Below are positions 16,781 to 25,996 of a stretch of DNA of 61,244 nt, one piece after another. The translations under genes were made by a program, and so were the position numbers. Source of the DNA: Acidobacteriaceae bacterium (GTDB taxonomy: Bacteria > Acidobacteriota > Terriglobia > Terriglobales > Acidobacteriaceae); assembly GCA_003156805.1 (NCBI GenBank), contig PMHV01000062.1, positions 7,738-68,981 on the forward strand, given 5' to 3'. Each line of letters begins with the position of its first letter. The stretch's first letter is position 1. Under the pieces are notes generated by a model. It was not told where the DNA came from. It saw only the letters and a program-made list of their open reading frames with translations, and searched no databases.

Positions 16781-17289
16781 GTGGTTTTGGCGGTGACTTT
16801 GTTCCGGCGGCGCGCGGCTTCGGCCACTGCCTCGAAGATCTGCATGTAGCCAGTGCAGCGGCAGAGATTGCCGGCGACTCCTTCGCGGATGTCTTCACCG
16901 CTGGGCTCGGGATTCTTGCTCAACAAATGCTGGGCTGCGAGAATCATTCCCGGGGTGCAGATACCGCACTGAGCACCGCCACATTGCAGAAAAGCCTCTT
17001 GCGCGGGATGTAAATCGACGCCTTCAGCGAGTCCTTCGATCGTGAAGATGCTCGCGTTTGTCGCCTGCAGTACCGGCACCAGGCAACTATTCACCAGCGC
17101 GCCGTCCATCAGCACGGAGCAAGAACCGCATTCTCCCTCGCCACATCCTTCCTTTGCGCCGGTCAATCCGAGTTGATTCCTCAGAACATCCAACAATCGC
17201 TCCATCGGATAAGCACGCACAGTCCTGGACTCGCCGTTAACGGTGAGTGTGATCTCGGATTTGGTAACGTGCGCGGAAGAATGGATCAT
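16777..17289 (-). CDS. xdhC: Xanthine dehydrogenase 2Fe-2S subunit
   Basis: Predicted 170 aa from ATG 17289. The plant-ferredoxin-like cluster has its Cys ligands in GCGEGECGSCSVLMDG plus a downstream Cys in NSCLVP. The second, helical 2Fe-2S domain has CGGAQCGICTPGM and NLCRCTGY. This is the standard small subunit of three-gene molybdenum hydroxylases. It starts 13 bp after the molybdenum subunit ends. The symbol follows the E. coli xdhABC naming; in other systems xdhC means a maturation factor, which I do not see here. Confidence 0.93.
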   Translation of the reverse strand: MIHSSAHVTKSEITLTVNGESRTVRAYPMERLLDVLRNQLGLTGAKEGCGEGECGSCSVLMDGALVNSCLVPVLQATNASIFTIEGLAEGVDLHPAQEAFLQCGGAQCGICTPGMILAAQHLLSKNPEPSGEDIREGVAGNLCRCTGYMQIFEAVAEAARRRNKVTAKTT

Positions 17290-17302
17290 TGATTTCTGGC
17301 CT

Positions 17303-19594
17303 CTATGTTCCGCTGTCTTCCTGGCCGGATGAACGAGGTGCACTCGCGAGCTGAGACTCAGATGTGATCGCATCAAAGATATCTTCCGGGAGCAGCGGAA
17401 TGGAATTGAAGTGAATTCCCAGCGCGTCTTCCACCGCATTAATGATGGCCGGAGCCGGACCGTCCATGGGAAGTTCGCCGATTCCTTTGGCGCCGAACGC
17501 TCCGTGAACGTTGCCCAGTTCCTCGAAGAATACTCGAATGGGAGGCAGGTCGCTGGAGGTTGGCATAATGTAGTTGGTCATCTGACCGTTTTGCATGCGG
17601 CCGTTCTGCCAGATAACTTTTTCATACAGGGCGAAGCCAATGCCTTGCGCAACTCCGCCGGTAATCTGGCCTTTTGCCAGCACGGGATGCAGAACCCGGC
17701 CGATTTCCTGCAACGCCACGAAGTCGTCCACCGTGGCGCTATACGTGGCCAGATCGACCGTAACCTGCGCGATATACACCGCCCACGCAAACGCTGCGTA
17801 TGCCTCACCGCGGTATTTTTCATCATCCCAGAATATGTCGGTCGGGGGGTCATAGCGCGCCAGCGAGCGGAATGGACCGTGCTCCGCAACATAGCTGCTG
17901 CATGCCTCGCGAAATTCATCCGGCGAATAGGAATCATGCAACCTGCCGGATAAAGTCAGCGTTTGTTTAATTCCCCTCGCTGCGGATTCCAGCAGCTTGC
18001 CAACCACCATGGCGGTACGCGATGCCACCGTCGGGCCGCTGTTGGGCACTTCAAGCGTATCGGGCTGCGCGATGCTTACCGCCTCGTATGCCACGCCAAG
18101 CGATTCGGCGGCAATCTGGCAGAGAACGGTTTTTGTTCCCTGGCCAAACTCGGTGCTGGAGACCAGAACCCGCACGCCGCCGTCGGCGCACCCTTCGAGC
18201 CCGACTACTGAGCTGAGATAGCGCTCGCCTGATCCCGTAAATCCAGCACCGTGCAGAAAAGCTGCGATGCCAATTCCCCGCTTGCTCGTCCCCGATTTGT
18301 TTTCCCCGGCAAAACTTTTCTTTTTTGACCGATAGTCCGCCAGTTGGAGAGCGCGCTCGAGAAGTTGCGGCAGGTCAATTTCTTCGTGCACGATTTGCTC
18401 TGTGGTTGTTGTCTGTCCCGGTCTCAGGAAGTTTCTTCGCCGGATTTCGATGGGAGAAATGCCAACCACCTGCGCGATGCGATCCATGTGGCGTTCCATG
18501 GCAAACAGGGATTGCGGGGCGCCGAAACCGCGAAAAGCCCCGTGGGGCGGCGCATTCGTGGCCACGGCTTTCGCGCGGATGCGAACATTGGGCCAGTAAT
18601 AGGGGCCGCCTGCATGAATTGCGCCACGGGAAAGGACGACCGTGGACAACGTTGTATATGCACCGCCGTCAATCGTGAACTCGATTTCGCCGCCCAGAAT
18701 CTTGCCGTCGCGGCTGACGGCGGTCCGATGACGAGTTCGTGAGGGATGCCGCTTGGTCGTAGCCGCCATGTCTTCCATGCGGTCGTAGACGATCTTCACC
18801 GGACGCCCAGATTTGATCGCAAGCAGCGAGGCGTGCGCCGCGATCATCGACGGATATTCTTCTTTGCCGCCGAAGGCTCCTCCTGTTTCCATTTGTACGA
18901 CGCGGACTTTCTCAGCCGGCAAGTCGCACAGGGCCATCAACGCTTTGTGTACATAGTAAGGACACTGCAACGATCCCCATACCGTTATGCCGTGCTGCGG
19001 ATCCCACGCCGCGATCATCCCGTTGTTCTCGATGTAAAGCTGCTCCTGCGCCCCGGTTGCGTATTCTTCCTCGACGATGCGGTCCGCCTTTTTCCAGACA
19101 CTCTCGACGTCACCTTTCTCGATCACATACGTCTTGAATATGTTGTCCGTCCCCCAGACTATTTGCGAACGGCGCTCGCTTTCTTCGATGGTGAAGATTG
19201 CGGGGAGAGAATCGTATTCGATCGATATCGAATCAACGGCTTTCCTGAGAGCGTAGCGGTCAGGATGGGCGAGCAATAAAATCGGCTCTTCCGGATGGTT
19301 GACGATCTCATCGGCGAGACACGGTTGATCATCTGCGATCAGCGCGATGCAGTTCTTTCCCGGAATATCCTTGGCGGAGACGACGGTCAACTCATTCCAA
19401 TTGATTTCCGGAGGAAACGTGATCTTCTTAATCTTGCCCCGAGCGATCTGGCTGCGGACGGTCGCGCCGAAGATCATATTGGGCAGAACCATGTCGTCAA
19501 TGTATTGAGCGCGTCCCGTGACTTTGTCACGCCCTTCTTTGCGGGGGACGGAGTTGCCGACGATGCGGTCTTGGTTCGTACGGTGGTTGCTCAT
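17303..19594 (-). CDS. xdhA: Xanthine dehydrogenase molybdenum-binding subunit
   Basis: Predicted 763 aa from ATG 19594; the frame is open further upstream, but only this start gives the family N-terminus (VGNSVPRKEGRDKVTGRAQYIDD). Mo-pterin contact motifs include QMETGGAFGGKEEYPSMIAAHA, GAFRGFGAPQSLFAMERHMD and SSTEFGQGTKTVLCQIAAE. Near the C-terminus AFGAKGIGELPMDGPAPAI carries the catalytic Glu. It hydroxylates hypoxanthine and xanthine to urate, using the FAD and 2Fe-2S subunits encoded next. It lies 168 bp after allB on the same strand. Confidence 0.92.
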   Translation of the reverse strand: MSNHRTNQDRIVGNSVPRKEGRDKVTGRAQYIDDMVLPNMIFGATVRSQIARGKIKKITFPPEINWNELTVVSAKDIPGKNCIALIADDQPCLADEIVNHPEEPILLLAHPDRYALRKAVDSISIEYDSLPAIFTIEESERRSQIVWGTDNIFKTYVIEKGDVESVWKKADRIVEEEYATGAQEQLYIENNGMIAAWDPQHGITVWGSLQCPYYVHKALMALCDLPAEKVRVVQMETGGAFGGKEEYPSMIAAHASLLAIKSGRPVKIVYDRMEDMAATTKRHPSRTRHRTAVSRDGKILGGEIEFTIDGGAYTTLSTVVLSRGAIHAGGPYYWPNVRIRAKAVATNAPPHGAFRGFGAPQSLFAMERHMDRIAQVVGISPIEIRRRNFLRPGQTTTTEQIVHEEIDLPQLLERALQLADYRSKKKSFAGENKSGTSKRGIGIAAFLHGAGFTGSGERYLSSVVGLEGCADGGVRVLVSSTEFGQGTKTVLCQIAAESLGVAYEAVSIAQPDTLEVPNSGPTVASRTAMVVGKLLESAARGIKQTLTLSGRLHDSYSPDEFREACSSYVAEHGPFRSLARYDPPTDIFWDDEKYRGEAYAAFAWAVYIAQVTVDLATYSATVDDFVALQEIGRVLHPVLAKGQITGGVAQGIGFALYEKVIWQNGRMQNGQMTNYIMPTSSDLPPIRVFFEELGNVHGAFGAKGIGELPMDGPAPAIINAVEDALGIHFNSIPLLPEDIFDAITSESQLASAPRSSGQEDSGT

Positions 19595-19762
19595 CACGCG
19601 AAAAAAGTAATTACTCCCAGTATCCGGCCGGGCCTTGCTCCGGCAAGGTTCCGGCGGGTTGGGATAGTGTATGACAAACCAACGCAAGCATGGAGCAAGT
19701 ATTCTGAGGCAGCATGAAGTCTGGGAATCCGCCACAACGATTCACCGCGTGAACGCCGCGCG

Positions 19763-21112
19763 CTATCGGCGAAATTCTCGCCCGGCAGCCTCGCCGGGGA
19801 AAGTGCCGTTGGCAAAAACGAGCCTGCCTCGCAGATATGTGGCCTGTACAACGCCGCGAAGCGTTTCTCCCAGATATGGCGAGAGCGGATGCCGGTAATG
19901 CAACCGGTGCTTTGTCACTACGAATTCCGTGTCAGGATCGAAGATGACGAAGTCGGCATGGCACCCGGGAGCAAGTCGCCCTTTGTACGCGTCACAACCG
20001 GCGAGCCGCGCCGGACCTTGCGCCATCCAGCGCGCGACATCCACCAGCGTAAAACCACGACGGCTCGCTTCGGTCCACATCACCGGCAGCGCCAGAGAGA
20101 GACTCGCGATGCCACCCCATGCGGTTTTGAAGTTGCCCTCCGCCAGTCGCTTCATTTCTGGCGGACAAGGAGAATGGTCGGTAACAACGAAGTCGATCAC
20201 GCGATCGCGCAACCCGTGCCATAGTTTTTCACGGTTCTCGCGGCTACGAATCGGTGGCGCGCACTTGCACAATGTGGCTCCCCTCGCGATGGTTTCAGCG
20301 TCCAGATGCAAGTAGTGCGGGCAGGTTTCGACGCTCAAAGGAAGGCCTTCTGCGCGAGCTTCGGCCAGTGCAGGAATCGCGCGGCTCGTGGAAAGATGAA
20401 CAATGTGAAGGCGAGAATTGTATTCACGGCACAGGCCCAATAGAAGGCGTATCGCGGAGATCTCTGCTTCATCGGGTCGCGATTGGAGATAAGTGCTATA
20501 TACATTCCAATCGGCGTCGGCCAGAGATCGCGTAGCTGCGTCGATCGGACCTTGCAGTTCCGCGTGCACCAGAAGTGGCAGACCGGTGCGCGCCAGGTGA
20601 GGCAAGGCAGCGCGCAATTGCTGCTCCGTGACCATCGTGAAACCATCGATGCCGGAATGAACCAAAAAGCATTTGAAACCAAGCACGCCGGCGGACGCGA
20701 GCGCCTCAATGTCGTCCTGATTGTCGTGAACGACTCCTCCCCAAGCTCCCCAATCGACACGAGACCTGCCGCGCGCCGCTGCCCGCTTGCTTTCGAGTGA
20801 AGCAACCGTGGTTGTCGCCGGCAGACAATTCAACGGCATATCGACGAGCATGGTATAACCGCCAGCCGCGGCTGCGCGTGTTGCGGTCTCGAACCCCTCC
20901 CATTCGGAGCGGCCGGGATCGTTGATGTGAACGTGAGAATCCACCAGGCCGGGAAAAATTGCCGCTTCCCCGAAGTCGTGGGTTTCGATGTTCGGCGGCA
21001 ATTCGCCGGGAGAAACAACTCCCCGAATCCATTCGCCTTCGACGAGCACAGCGGCTGCCCGAATTCCATCCAGCGTGACCACTCGACGGGAAAGAAAAGC
21101 GCGCAAAGTCAT
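19763..21112 (-). CDS. allB: Allantoinase
   Basis: Predicted 449-aa cyclic amidohydrolase converting S-allantoin to allantoate. Metal ligands are in GLVDSHVHINDPGRSEWEGFETATRAAAAGG. The carboxylated lysine lies in GVLGFKCFLVHSGID. Further His ligands are in LLVHAEL and LHIVHLS, and the Asp in VVTDHSPCPPEMK. The NDPGR and FETATRAAAAGG patterns favour allantoinase over dihydroorotase or hydantoinase. It is the first gene of the ten-gene minus-strand purine run. No clear ribosome-binding site precedes its ATG. Confidence 0.94.
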   Translation of the reverse strand: MTLRAFLSRRVVTLDGIRAAAVLVEGEWIRGVVSPGELPPNIETHDFGEAAIFPGLVDSHVHINDPGRSEWEGFETATRAAAAGGYTMLVDMPLNCLPATTTVASLESKRAAARGRSRVDWGAWGGVVHDNQDDIEALASAGVLGFKCFLVHSGIDGFTMVTEQQLRAALPHLARTGLPLLVHAELQGPIDAATRSLADADWNVYSTYLQSRPDEAEISAIRLLLGLCREYNSRLHIVHLSTSRAIPALAEARAEGLPLSVETCPHYLHLDAETIARGATLCKCAPPIRSRENREKLWHGLRDRVIDFVVTDHSPCPPEMKRLAEGNFKTAWGGIASLSLALPVMWTEASRRGFTLVDVARWMAQGPARLAGCDAYKGRLAPGCHADFVIFDPDTEFVVTKHRLHYRHPLSPYLGETLRGVVQATYLRGRLVFANGTFPGEAAGREFRR

Positions 21113-21347
21113 CGATTCAGCATCCCCGAGATCGCAACGTGACAGGAGAGGCCAAAGCGTATCGTGCCAGCCTCAGTTTTTCAACTGACCGCGATCGAGA
21201 ATTCCGGCGAAGAAAAGTTTCGCCGCCAATCATAGACTCCTCGTATACTTGCTTGCCTTGGCGACCGGTTGCACGAGAATCCGCGTTTGTGGTCTCGACT
21301 CGATTTCGCATTGCAACCATTTTTCCTGAGCAGAAAGCAACGAGAAT
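21113..21347. promoter_or_regulatory. Divergent promoter region between allB and guaD
   Basis: This 235-bp gap separates the catabolic run on the minus strand from guaD and the NCS2 permease on the plus strand, so it is the likely control point for the island. A TATACT box at 21244-21249 could serve guaD. On the minus strand a TTGAAA box lies 17 nt before a weak TACGCT. I found no convincing palindromic operator, and no regulator gene is encoded in the island. Confidence 0.45.
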
Positions 21348-21815
21348 ATGGACAACCGTTTCATGGCGCGCGCCATTCAGTTGTCGATCGAGAATGTTCG
21401 CTCGGGACGCGGCGGTCCGTTTGGCTGCGTAATTGTGAAAGACGGCGCAATCATCGCGGAGGGTGCAAATCAGGTCACCCTTACGAATGATCCGACTGCG
21501 CATGCCGAAGTGCTCGCCATCCGCCAGGCAGCGAGCAAACTCGGCAGCTTTGAGCTCAATGGCTGCGAACTTTACACATCCTGTGAACCATGCCCGATGT
21601 GCCTGGGCGCAATCTATTGGGCCCGCCTGTCTCGCGTTTACTTTGGGAACACGGCCGCAGACGCTTCGAAGATCGGCTTTGACGATTCACTGATATACCG
21701 TGAAATCGCGCAGTCGCACACCCAACGCGCGATTCCCATGATCCAGATGATGCGCGAAGAGGCGCTGGCTGCATTTCGGGCGTGGCAAGAAAAACCTGAC
21801 AAGATTATTTATTGA
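21348..21815 (+). CDS. guaD: Guanine deaminase (CDA-fold)
   Basis: Predicted 155 aa, same size and fold class as Bacillus subtilis GuaD: it deaminates guanine to xanthine. The zinc site is explicit: HAEVLAIRQA (His ligand and catalytic Glu) near residue 53 and CEPCPMCLGAIYWA (two Cys ligands) near residue 82. The GGPFGCVIVKDG opening and the C-terminal FRAWQEKPDKIIY resemble guanine deaminase more than tRNA adenosine deaminase TadA, though the two families are close. It is divergent from allB and followed 44 bp later by a purine permease. Confidence 0.88.
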   Translation: MDNRFMARAIQLSIENVRSGRGGPFGCVIVKDGAIIAEGANQVTLTNDPTAHAEVLAIRQAASKLGSFELNGCELYTSCEPCPMCLGAIYWARLSRVYFGNTAADASKIGFDDSLIYREIAQSHTQRAIPMIQMMREEALAAFRAWQEKPDKIIY

Positions 21816-21859
21816 TCGCGGGTGCGGATTTCGTTGAAGTTTAGGTTCAGGGGGAACGA

Positions 21860-23155
21860 TTGATCGATCGCTATTTCAAGCTCGCCGAGAATCAGAGTTC
21901 TTTGCGGCAGGAGATGCTCGGGGGCCTCACCACGTTTGTGACCATGGCCTACATTATTGTGGTCAACCCGCAGATCCTGTCGCAGGCGGGCATGCCGGCA
22001 GAAGGCGTGGTCTTTGCCACGTGCATTTCCGCTGCCGTCGCCACGCTGGTGATGGGACTCTATGCCAACTATCCCATCGCTCTGGCGCCGGGAATGTCGC
22101 TCAACGCTTACTTCACTTACTCCGTGTGCCTCGCCATGCATGTGCCGTGGCAGACGGCGCTGGCGGTGGTGTTCTGTTCGGGCGTTCTGTTCCTGGTGCT
22201 TACGGTTACTCGCGTTCGCGAACAGATTGTCAACGGTATGCCCGATTGCCTGAAGCATTCGACTGCGACCGGAATCGGCATGTTCATTGCGTTCGTGGGA
22301 ATGCGGAACGCGAAACTGGTCGTGGCGAACCCTGCCACATATGTTGGTTTGGGCAGCTTCTCCGACAAAGAAGTTCAGACAGCTTGCTTTGGCCTTGGCA
22401 TCACGCTGATCCTGATGGCGCGAAAATTTCACGGCGCTATTTTGATCGGCATCTTCGGCACCGCGCTGCTAGGAATTCTGCGCGGCATCACGGGCTGGCC
22501 GGCAGCTATCTTCTCGATGCCCCACCCGTCCTCCACGTTCTTGAAGCTTGATTTTCGCGGGGCCAGCCACCTCGGCTTGCTCGAAATCCTGTTTGCGTTC
22601 CTTTTCGTGGATCTTTTCGACAATGTCGGCACGCTGGTTGGGGTTTGCGAGCAAGGTGGTTTCGTGAAAGATGGCAAGATTCCCCGCGTGGGGAGGGTGC
22701 TGCTGGCCGATGCGGTAGGAACGGTTTTCGGGTCGCTGACCGGCACGTCTACGGTCACGAGTTATATCGAAAGCGCAGCCGGAGTTGCAGCCGGAGCGCG
22801 CACCGGGCTGAGCAATGTTGCGGTGGCGGGACTCTTCCTGCTGGCCATGTTTTGCTCGCCGCTGGCGACCGCGATTCCAGCTTATGCTACGGCTCCCGCT
22901 CTAATTCTGGTGGGCGTTTTGATGTCGCAATCCATCGCGCATGTCAACTGGAGCGATTTCAGCGAGGCTTTGCCGGCCTTTATTACCATGATCGCCACGC
23001 CACTCACCTTCAGCATCGCGACCGGACTCAGTCTCGGTCTGATTTCCTATACGGTGGTGAAGGTCGCGGCTGGGAAGATTCGCGAGATTAACGCGCTCGT
23101 CTGGATTCTCACCGTTCTGTTCATTTTGCGCTATGTCTATCTCGCCGTGGCTTAG
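21860..23155 (+). CDS. NCS2 family purine permease (AzgA/PbuG/GhxP-like)
   Basis: Predicted 431 aa with about 12-14 membrane segments; it starts at a TTG preceded by AGGGGG at 7-nt spacing. Motifs of the AzgA-like branch are EMLGGLTTFVTMAYIIVVNPQILSQAGMP, ALAPGMSLNAYFTY, LFVDLFDNVGTLVGVCEQGGF and GTSTVTSYIESAAGVAAGARTGL. This branch imports adenine, guanine or hypoxanthine by H+ symport, distinct from xanthine/uracil NCS2 proteins. Its position after guaD suggests guanine/hypoxanthine uptake for the pathway. Confidence 0.9.
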   Translation: MIDRYFKLAENQSSLRQEMLGGLTTFVTMAYIIVVNPQILSQAGMPAEGVVFATCISAAVATLVMGLYANYPIALAPGMSLNAYFTYSVCLAMHVPWQTALAVVFCSGVLFLVLTVTRVREQIVNGMPDCLKHSTATGIGMFIAFVGMRNAKLVVANPATYVGLGSFSDKEVQTACFGLGITLILMARKFHGAILIGIFGTALLGILRGITGWPAAIFSMPHPSSTFLKLDFRGASHLGLLEILFAFLFVDLFDNVGTLVGVCEQGGFVKDGKIPRVGRVLLADAVGTVFGSLTGTSTVTSYIESAAGVAAGARTGLSNVAVAGLFLLAMFCSPLATAIPAYATAPALILVGVLMSQSIAHVNWSDFSEALPAFITMIATPLTFSIATGLSLGLISYTVVKVAAGKIREINALVWILTVLFILRYVYLAVA

Positions 23156-23188
23156 GTCTGAAGCCGGTATTGACTGTCTCGATGACTG

Positions 23189-23407
23189 CTAATCTTTCGC
23201 CGTAAGCCACCACCGCCGAACGGCGACGATCGACCACACCGCCTCCACCAGGCCAAACGGCCATGCCCCTTGCAGAAAGCCGTAAGCCGATCCCAGCGCG
23301 CACGAGATCGCGAACGCCAGAATAAACCACGGGCTGCGTTTTTCCAGCGCATAACAAACCAGCATTGCAGTTACGACAAAAAGTCCGAAGACGGTGAGCA
23401 GATTCAT
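23189..23407 (-). CDS. Small membrane protein of unknown function
   Basis: Predicted 72 aa from ATG 23407. Three hydrophobic segments are visible: LLTVFGLFVVTAMLVCYAL, WFILAFAISCALGSAYGFLQ and WPFGLVEAVWSIVAV, ending in a basic RRWW tail. The regular hydrophobic pattern supports a real gene. It is convergent with the NCS2 permease. No family recognised. Confidence 0.6.
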   Translation of the reverse strand: MNLLTVFGLFVVTAMLVCYALEKRSPWFILAFAISCALGSAYGFLQGAWPFGLVEAVWSIVAVRRWWLTAKD

Positions 23408-23678
23408 GAGCGGATCCCTGTATTTGTGTTCACTCGAATGCTGCAGCAGTTCAACCATCTCTTTGCAGAAGAAAAATCTATTTGTCGAAGCGAAAAATGC
23501 GAAGTCTGCGCCTCAACCGCTTCGTGCTACCTTTTGCGTGTGGACCTCGGCGAGAATACATAGCTTGCTGAGTATACAGAGAGCGCCCTTGCTGGACCGG
23601 GTCCGAACGCGCTACGCCGCGGAAGGTTGAACAGTTCGCAGACCTCCTGGAGCATGCAGGTTGGCCAGCCGATTCGAT

Positions 23679-23849
23679 ATGACGATGAAATTTTGCGCGA
23701 ACGAAAGGTGTACAGCCCATGGGCACGTGATCTATACGCAAGCGACGCGGTGTCTGTTTTGCCGGTGGGATCTGAACCCAACCTGGAAACGCTCAGACGT
23801 GACGGCGGTGCAAAAGCCGCGGACAAACTTTACGGAAGAGACTGCGTGA
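23679..23849 (+). CDS. Small zinc-ribbon-like protein
   Basis: Predicted 56 aa. Cys pairs in FCANERCTAH and ATRCLFCRWDL are about 18 residues apart and look like a four-Cys zinc ribbon. The remaining C-terminus is short and polar. ATGs at 23679 and 23685 both give the ribbon. No partner gene is evident: it sits alone in the gap before the ammonium transporter. Function unknown. Confidence 0.5.
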   Translation: MTMKFCANERCTAHGHVIYTQATRCLFCRWDLNPTWKRSDVTAVQKPRTNFTEETA

Positions 23850-24006
23850 TTCTGGGCGAGGAGTCTCGCGTAGCTGTCAGAAAGCGAACTGCGAACCGCG
23901 AGACCTTCGCGGCGCGGCATCAAGGCGATATCAGAAGGCGGAGGTTGGCGCACTGCAGTAGGATGTTGCGGATTTCGGCGGAGCGCCACGAAATCACGAG
24001 TCAGAC

Positions 24007-24203
24007 TTACGAAGAAAAAACGGAGAGACGCAGTGCGGGACCTCGATAGTGCCGATATCCGCCAAGAATGAATACCATAGCGCCAACCGCGCCCGTCGCA
24101 ATCCCCTGGCTAAATCGTTTTCAACCGTCCGCAGGTACACGCGAATCCATGCTTGACGCAACAGGTCCTGAGCGGCAAGAATCTCCGTTCTGGATTTGCC
24201 CAT
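24007..24203 (-). pseudogene. Possible small membrane protein with a one-base frameshift
   Basis: From ATG 24203 the frame reads MGKSRTEILAAQDLLRQ and continues to about ...YLRTVEN. At the AAAA run near 24120 the frame one base over continues as RFSQGIATGAVGAMVFILGG, a convincing hydrophobic helix, and stops at 24007. One extra A in the run would join both parts. It has no good ribosome-binding site and overlaps the leader of amtB, so it could equally be chance. The rest of the 23850-24228 gap shows nothing. Confidence 0.22.
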
Positions 24204-24228
24204 CCTTCAAAGGCAGGAGCAACTAAGT

Positions 24229-25911
24229 ATGACCAAGCGAGGCGACCGCCTGTCGTTCCTATCGGTCGGCGTCAGAATTCTACTTGCCGCCGGACTGTTA
24301 GCCGCGGTTTCAGTGATCTGTTTTGCCGACGATGCGCCGAAGCCAGACCCATCTGGCACAGCCACCGGCGACAAGACCGCCGCTGTGGACGCCGCCGGAA
24401 ATCCTTTCGTAGTTTCCGAGCCGACCGACAAAACGGCTGCTGATTATGCCAAGAACAAAAAGGACTTTGACGACTACCAGGCGCAAGCGGCCAAGGAGCC
24501 TCTCGCCGTAAAGCTCGCCGACGATGTGGGGCACGTCCGTATCGCAACCAACTTTGCGTGGACGCTGAATACCGGCTACCTCGTACTCTTCATGCAAGCG
24601 GGTTTCGCCCTACTCACATGCGGCCTGGTGCGAAAGAAAAACGCCGGGCACCTGATGATGTTGAACTTTGCCGCGTACGTGTTCGCGTTCCTGGCTTATT
24701 ACGCGGTGGGATATGCATTCCAGTTTGGAGCCGTTGCCATCAATGCGGCGCCCACCAACCTGGGCGGCATCCCCACACTTAACAAATTTCTGCTTGGGAG
24801 CGGGCAATGGGGATTCTTAGGCGGGAAGGGTTTCTTCCTCACGGGTCCGGCCTATGACAGCGCCAGTAACTGCCTGACATTGTTCGAGGTCGTATTCATG
24901 GAGACCGCGGGATACATCATTGTCGGCTCCACCTGCGAGCGAATCACCTTCTGGGCATTCCTGCTCTGCGAGCTTTTCATCGGAGCGATTCTTTATCCGG
25001 TGTTTGGTTGTTGGGTGTGGGGCGGGGGCTGGCTTTCGCAAGTGGGATCTACCCTGAACCTCGGCCACGGGTATGTCGATTTTGCGGGCTCGACCGTAGT
25101 GCACGCGGTTGGCGGGTTCTGCGCCATGGCGCTCGCAATCATTCTCGGACCACGAACGGGAAAGTATGGGCCGGGCGGGAAGGTCCGGGTTTTCCCGGCG
25201 CACAATATCGTGTATGTGGTGACCGGCACTTTCATTCTGCTTTTCGGTTGGATGGGATTCAATCCAGGTTCCACGCTGGGAGCGACCGACTTTCGTATTT
25301 CCGTGATTGCTGTAAACACCAATCTTGCCGCAGTGGCCGGTGCGGCGGTGGCGATGCTTTTCTGGTACTTTGCGTTTGGCAAACCAGATATCACGATGGC
25401 GTGCAACGGCATGCTGGCCGGTCTGGTTGCCATAACGGCTCCTTGTGCGTTCGTGGGTCCAACTTCAGCGGTCGCGATTGGCGTCCTCGCCGGATTACTT
25501 GTGTGCGGCGGCGTTCTCTTTAACGATCGGATTCTCAAGATCGACGATCCCTGTGGCGCGATTTCGGTGCACGGCTACTGTGGATGGCTGGGGGCCGTCA
25601 GCGTGGGTATCTTTGCCGACGGAGCTTACGGTTCGGGATGGAATGGCATCGGCGCTGCCAACTATCTGGGCCATGCCGGCCAAGGCGTGACTGGCTTGCT
25701 CCATGGCGATTCGCGCCAGTTCCTCTGCCAGCTCATGGGCGCAACGCTGTGCGCGATCTGGGCCTTCGGCGCGACCTATGCCGTCTTCCGGTGCGTGAAT
25801 AAGGTGAAGGTCATGCGTGTCTCGCCAGAAGTAGAGGATGAGGGCCTCGACGTTCCGGAGTTCGGCGCACCGGGTTACCCCGAAGATGCGGTGGTGTCGG
25901 TCCCGTACTGA
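24229..25911 (+). CDS. amt: Ammonium transporter with N-terminal extension
   Basis: Predicted 560 aa from ATG 24229, with GGCAGGAG upstream. A first hydrophobic segment (about residues 15-33) looks like a signal peptide and is followed by about 65 charged residues (KTAAVDAAGN, KNKKDFDDYQAQAAKE). The Amt core of about 11 helices starts near residue 100 (TLNTGYLVLFMQAGFALL). The pore twin histidines are in GSTVVHAVGGFCAMAL and ISVHGYCGWLGAVSVG. Typical AmtB is about 400-430 aa, so the extracytoplasmic extension is unusual. No glnK is adjacent. It may recover ammonia linked to purine degradation next door. Confidence 0.93.
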   Translation: MTKRGDRLSFLSVGVRILLAAGLLAAVSVICFADDAPKPDPSGTATGDKTAAVDAAGNPFVVSEPTDKTAADYAKNKKDFDDYQAQAAKEPLAVKLADDVGHVRIATNFAWTLNTGYLVLFMQAGFALLTCGLVRKKNAGHLMMLNFAAYVFAFLAYYAVGYAFQFGAVAINAAPTNLGGIPTLNKFLLGSGQWGFLGGKGFFLTGPAYDSASNCLTLFEVVFMETAGYIIVGSTCERITFWAFLLCELFIGAILYPVFGCWVWGGGWLSQVGSTLNLGHGYVDFAGSTVVHAVGGFCAMALAIILGPRTGKYGPGGKVRVFPAHNIVYVVTGTFILLFGWMGFNPGSTLGATDFRISVIAVNTNLAAVAGAAVAMLFWYFAFGKPDITMACNGMLAGLVAITAPCAFVGPTSAVAIGVLAGLLVCGGVLFNDRILKIDDPCGAISVHGYCGWLGAVSVGIFADGAYGSGWNGIGAANYLGHAGQGVTGLLHGDSRQFLCQLMGATLCAIWAFGATYAVFRCVNKVKVMRVSPEVEDEGLDVPEFGAPGYPEDAVVSVPY

Positions 25912-25996
25912 TGCTGAACTGCGACGCTTGCATAACTGTGTTCCGCCGTTGCTGACTTGAGTAGCAGCATGAGGATAGGTGCGGTCGGCGCTCTAT

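Noticed and set aside
21113-21347. Operator palindrome for a purine regulator (PucR/AllR/XdhR type)
   Set aside because: Only short or weak symmetries are present; none is strong enough to annotate as an operator.
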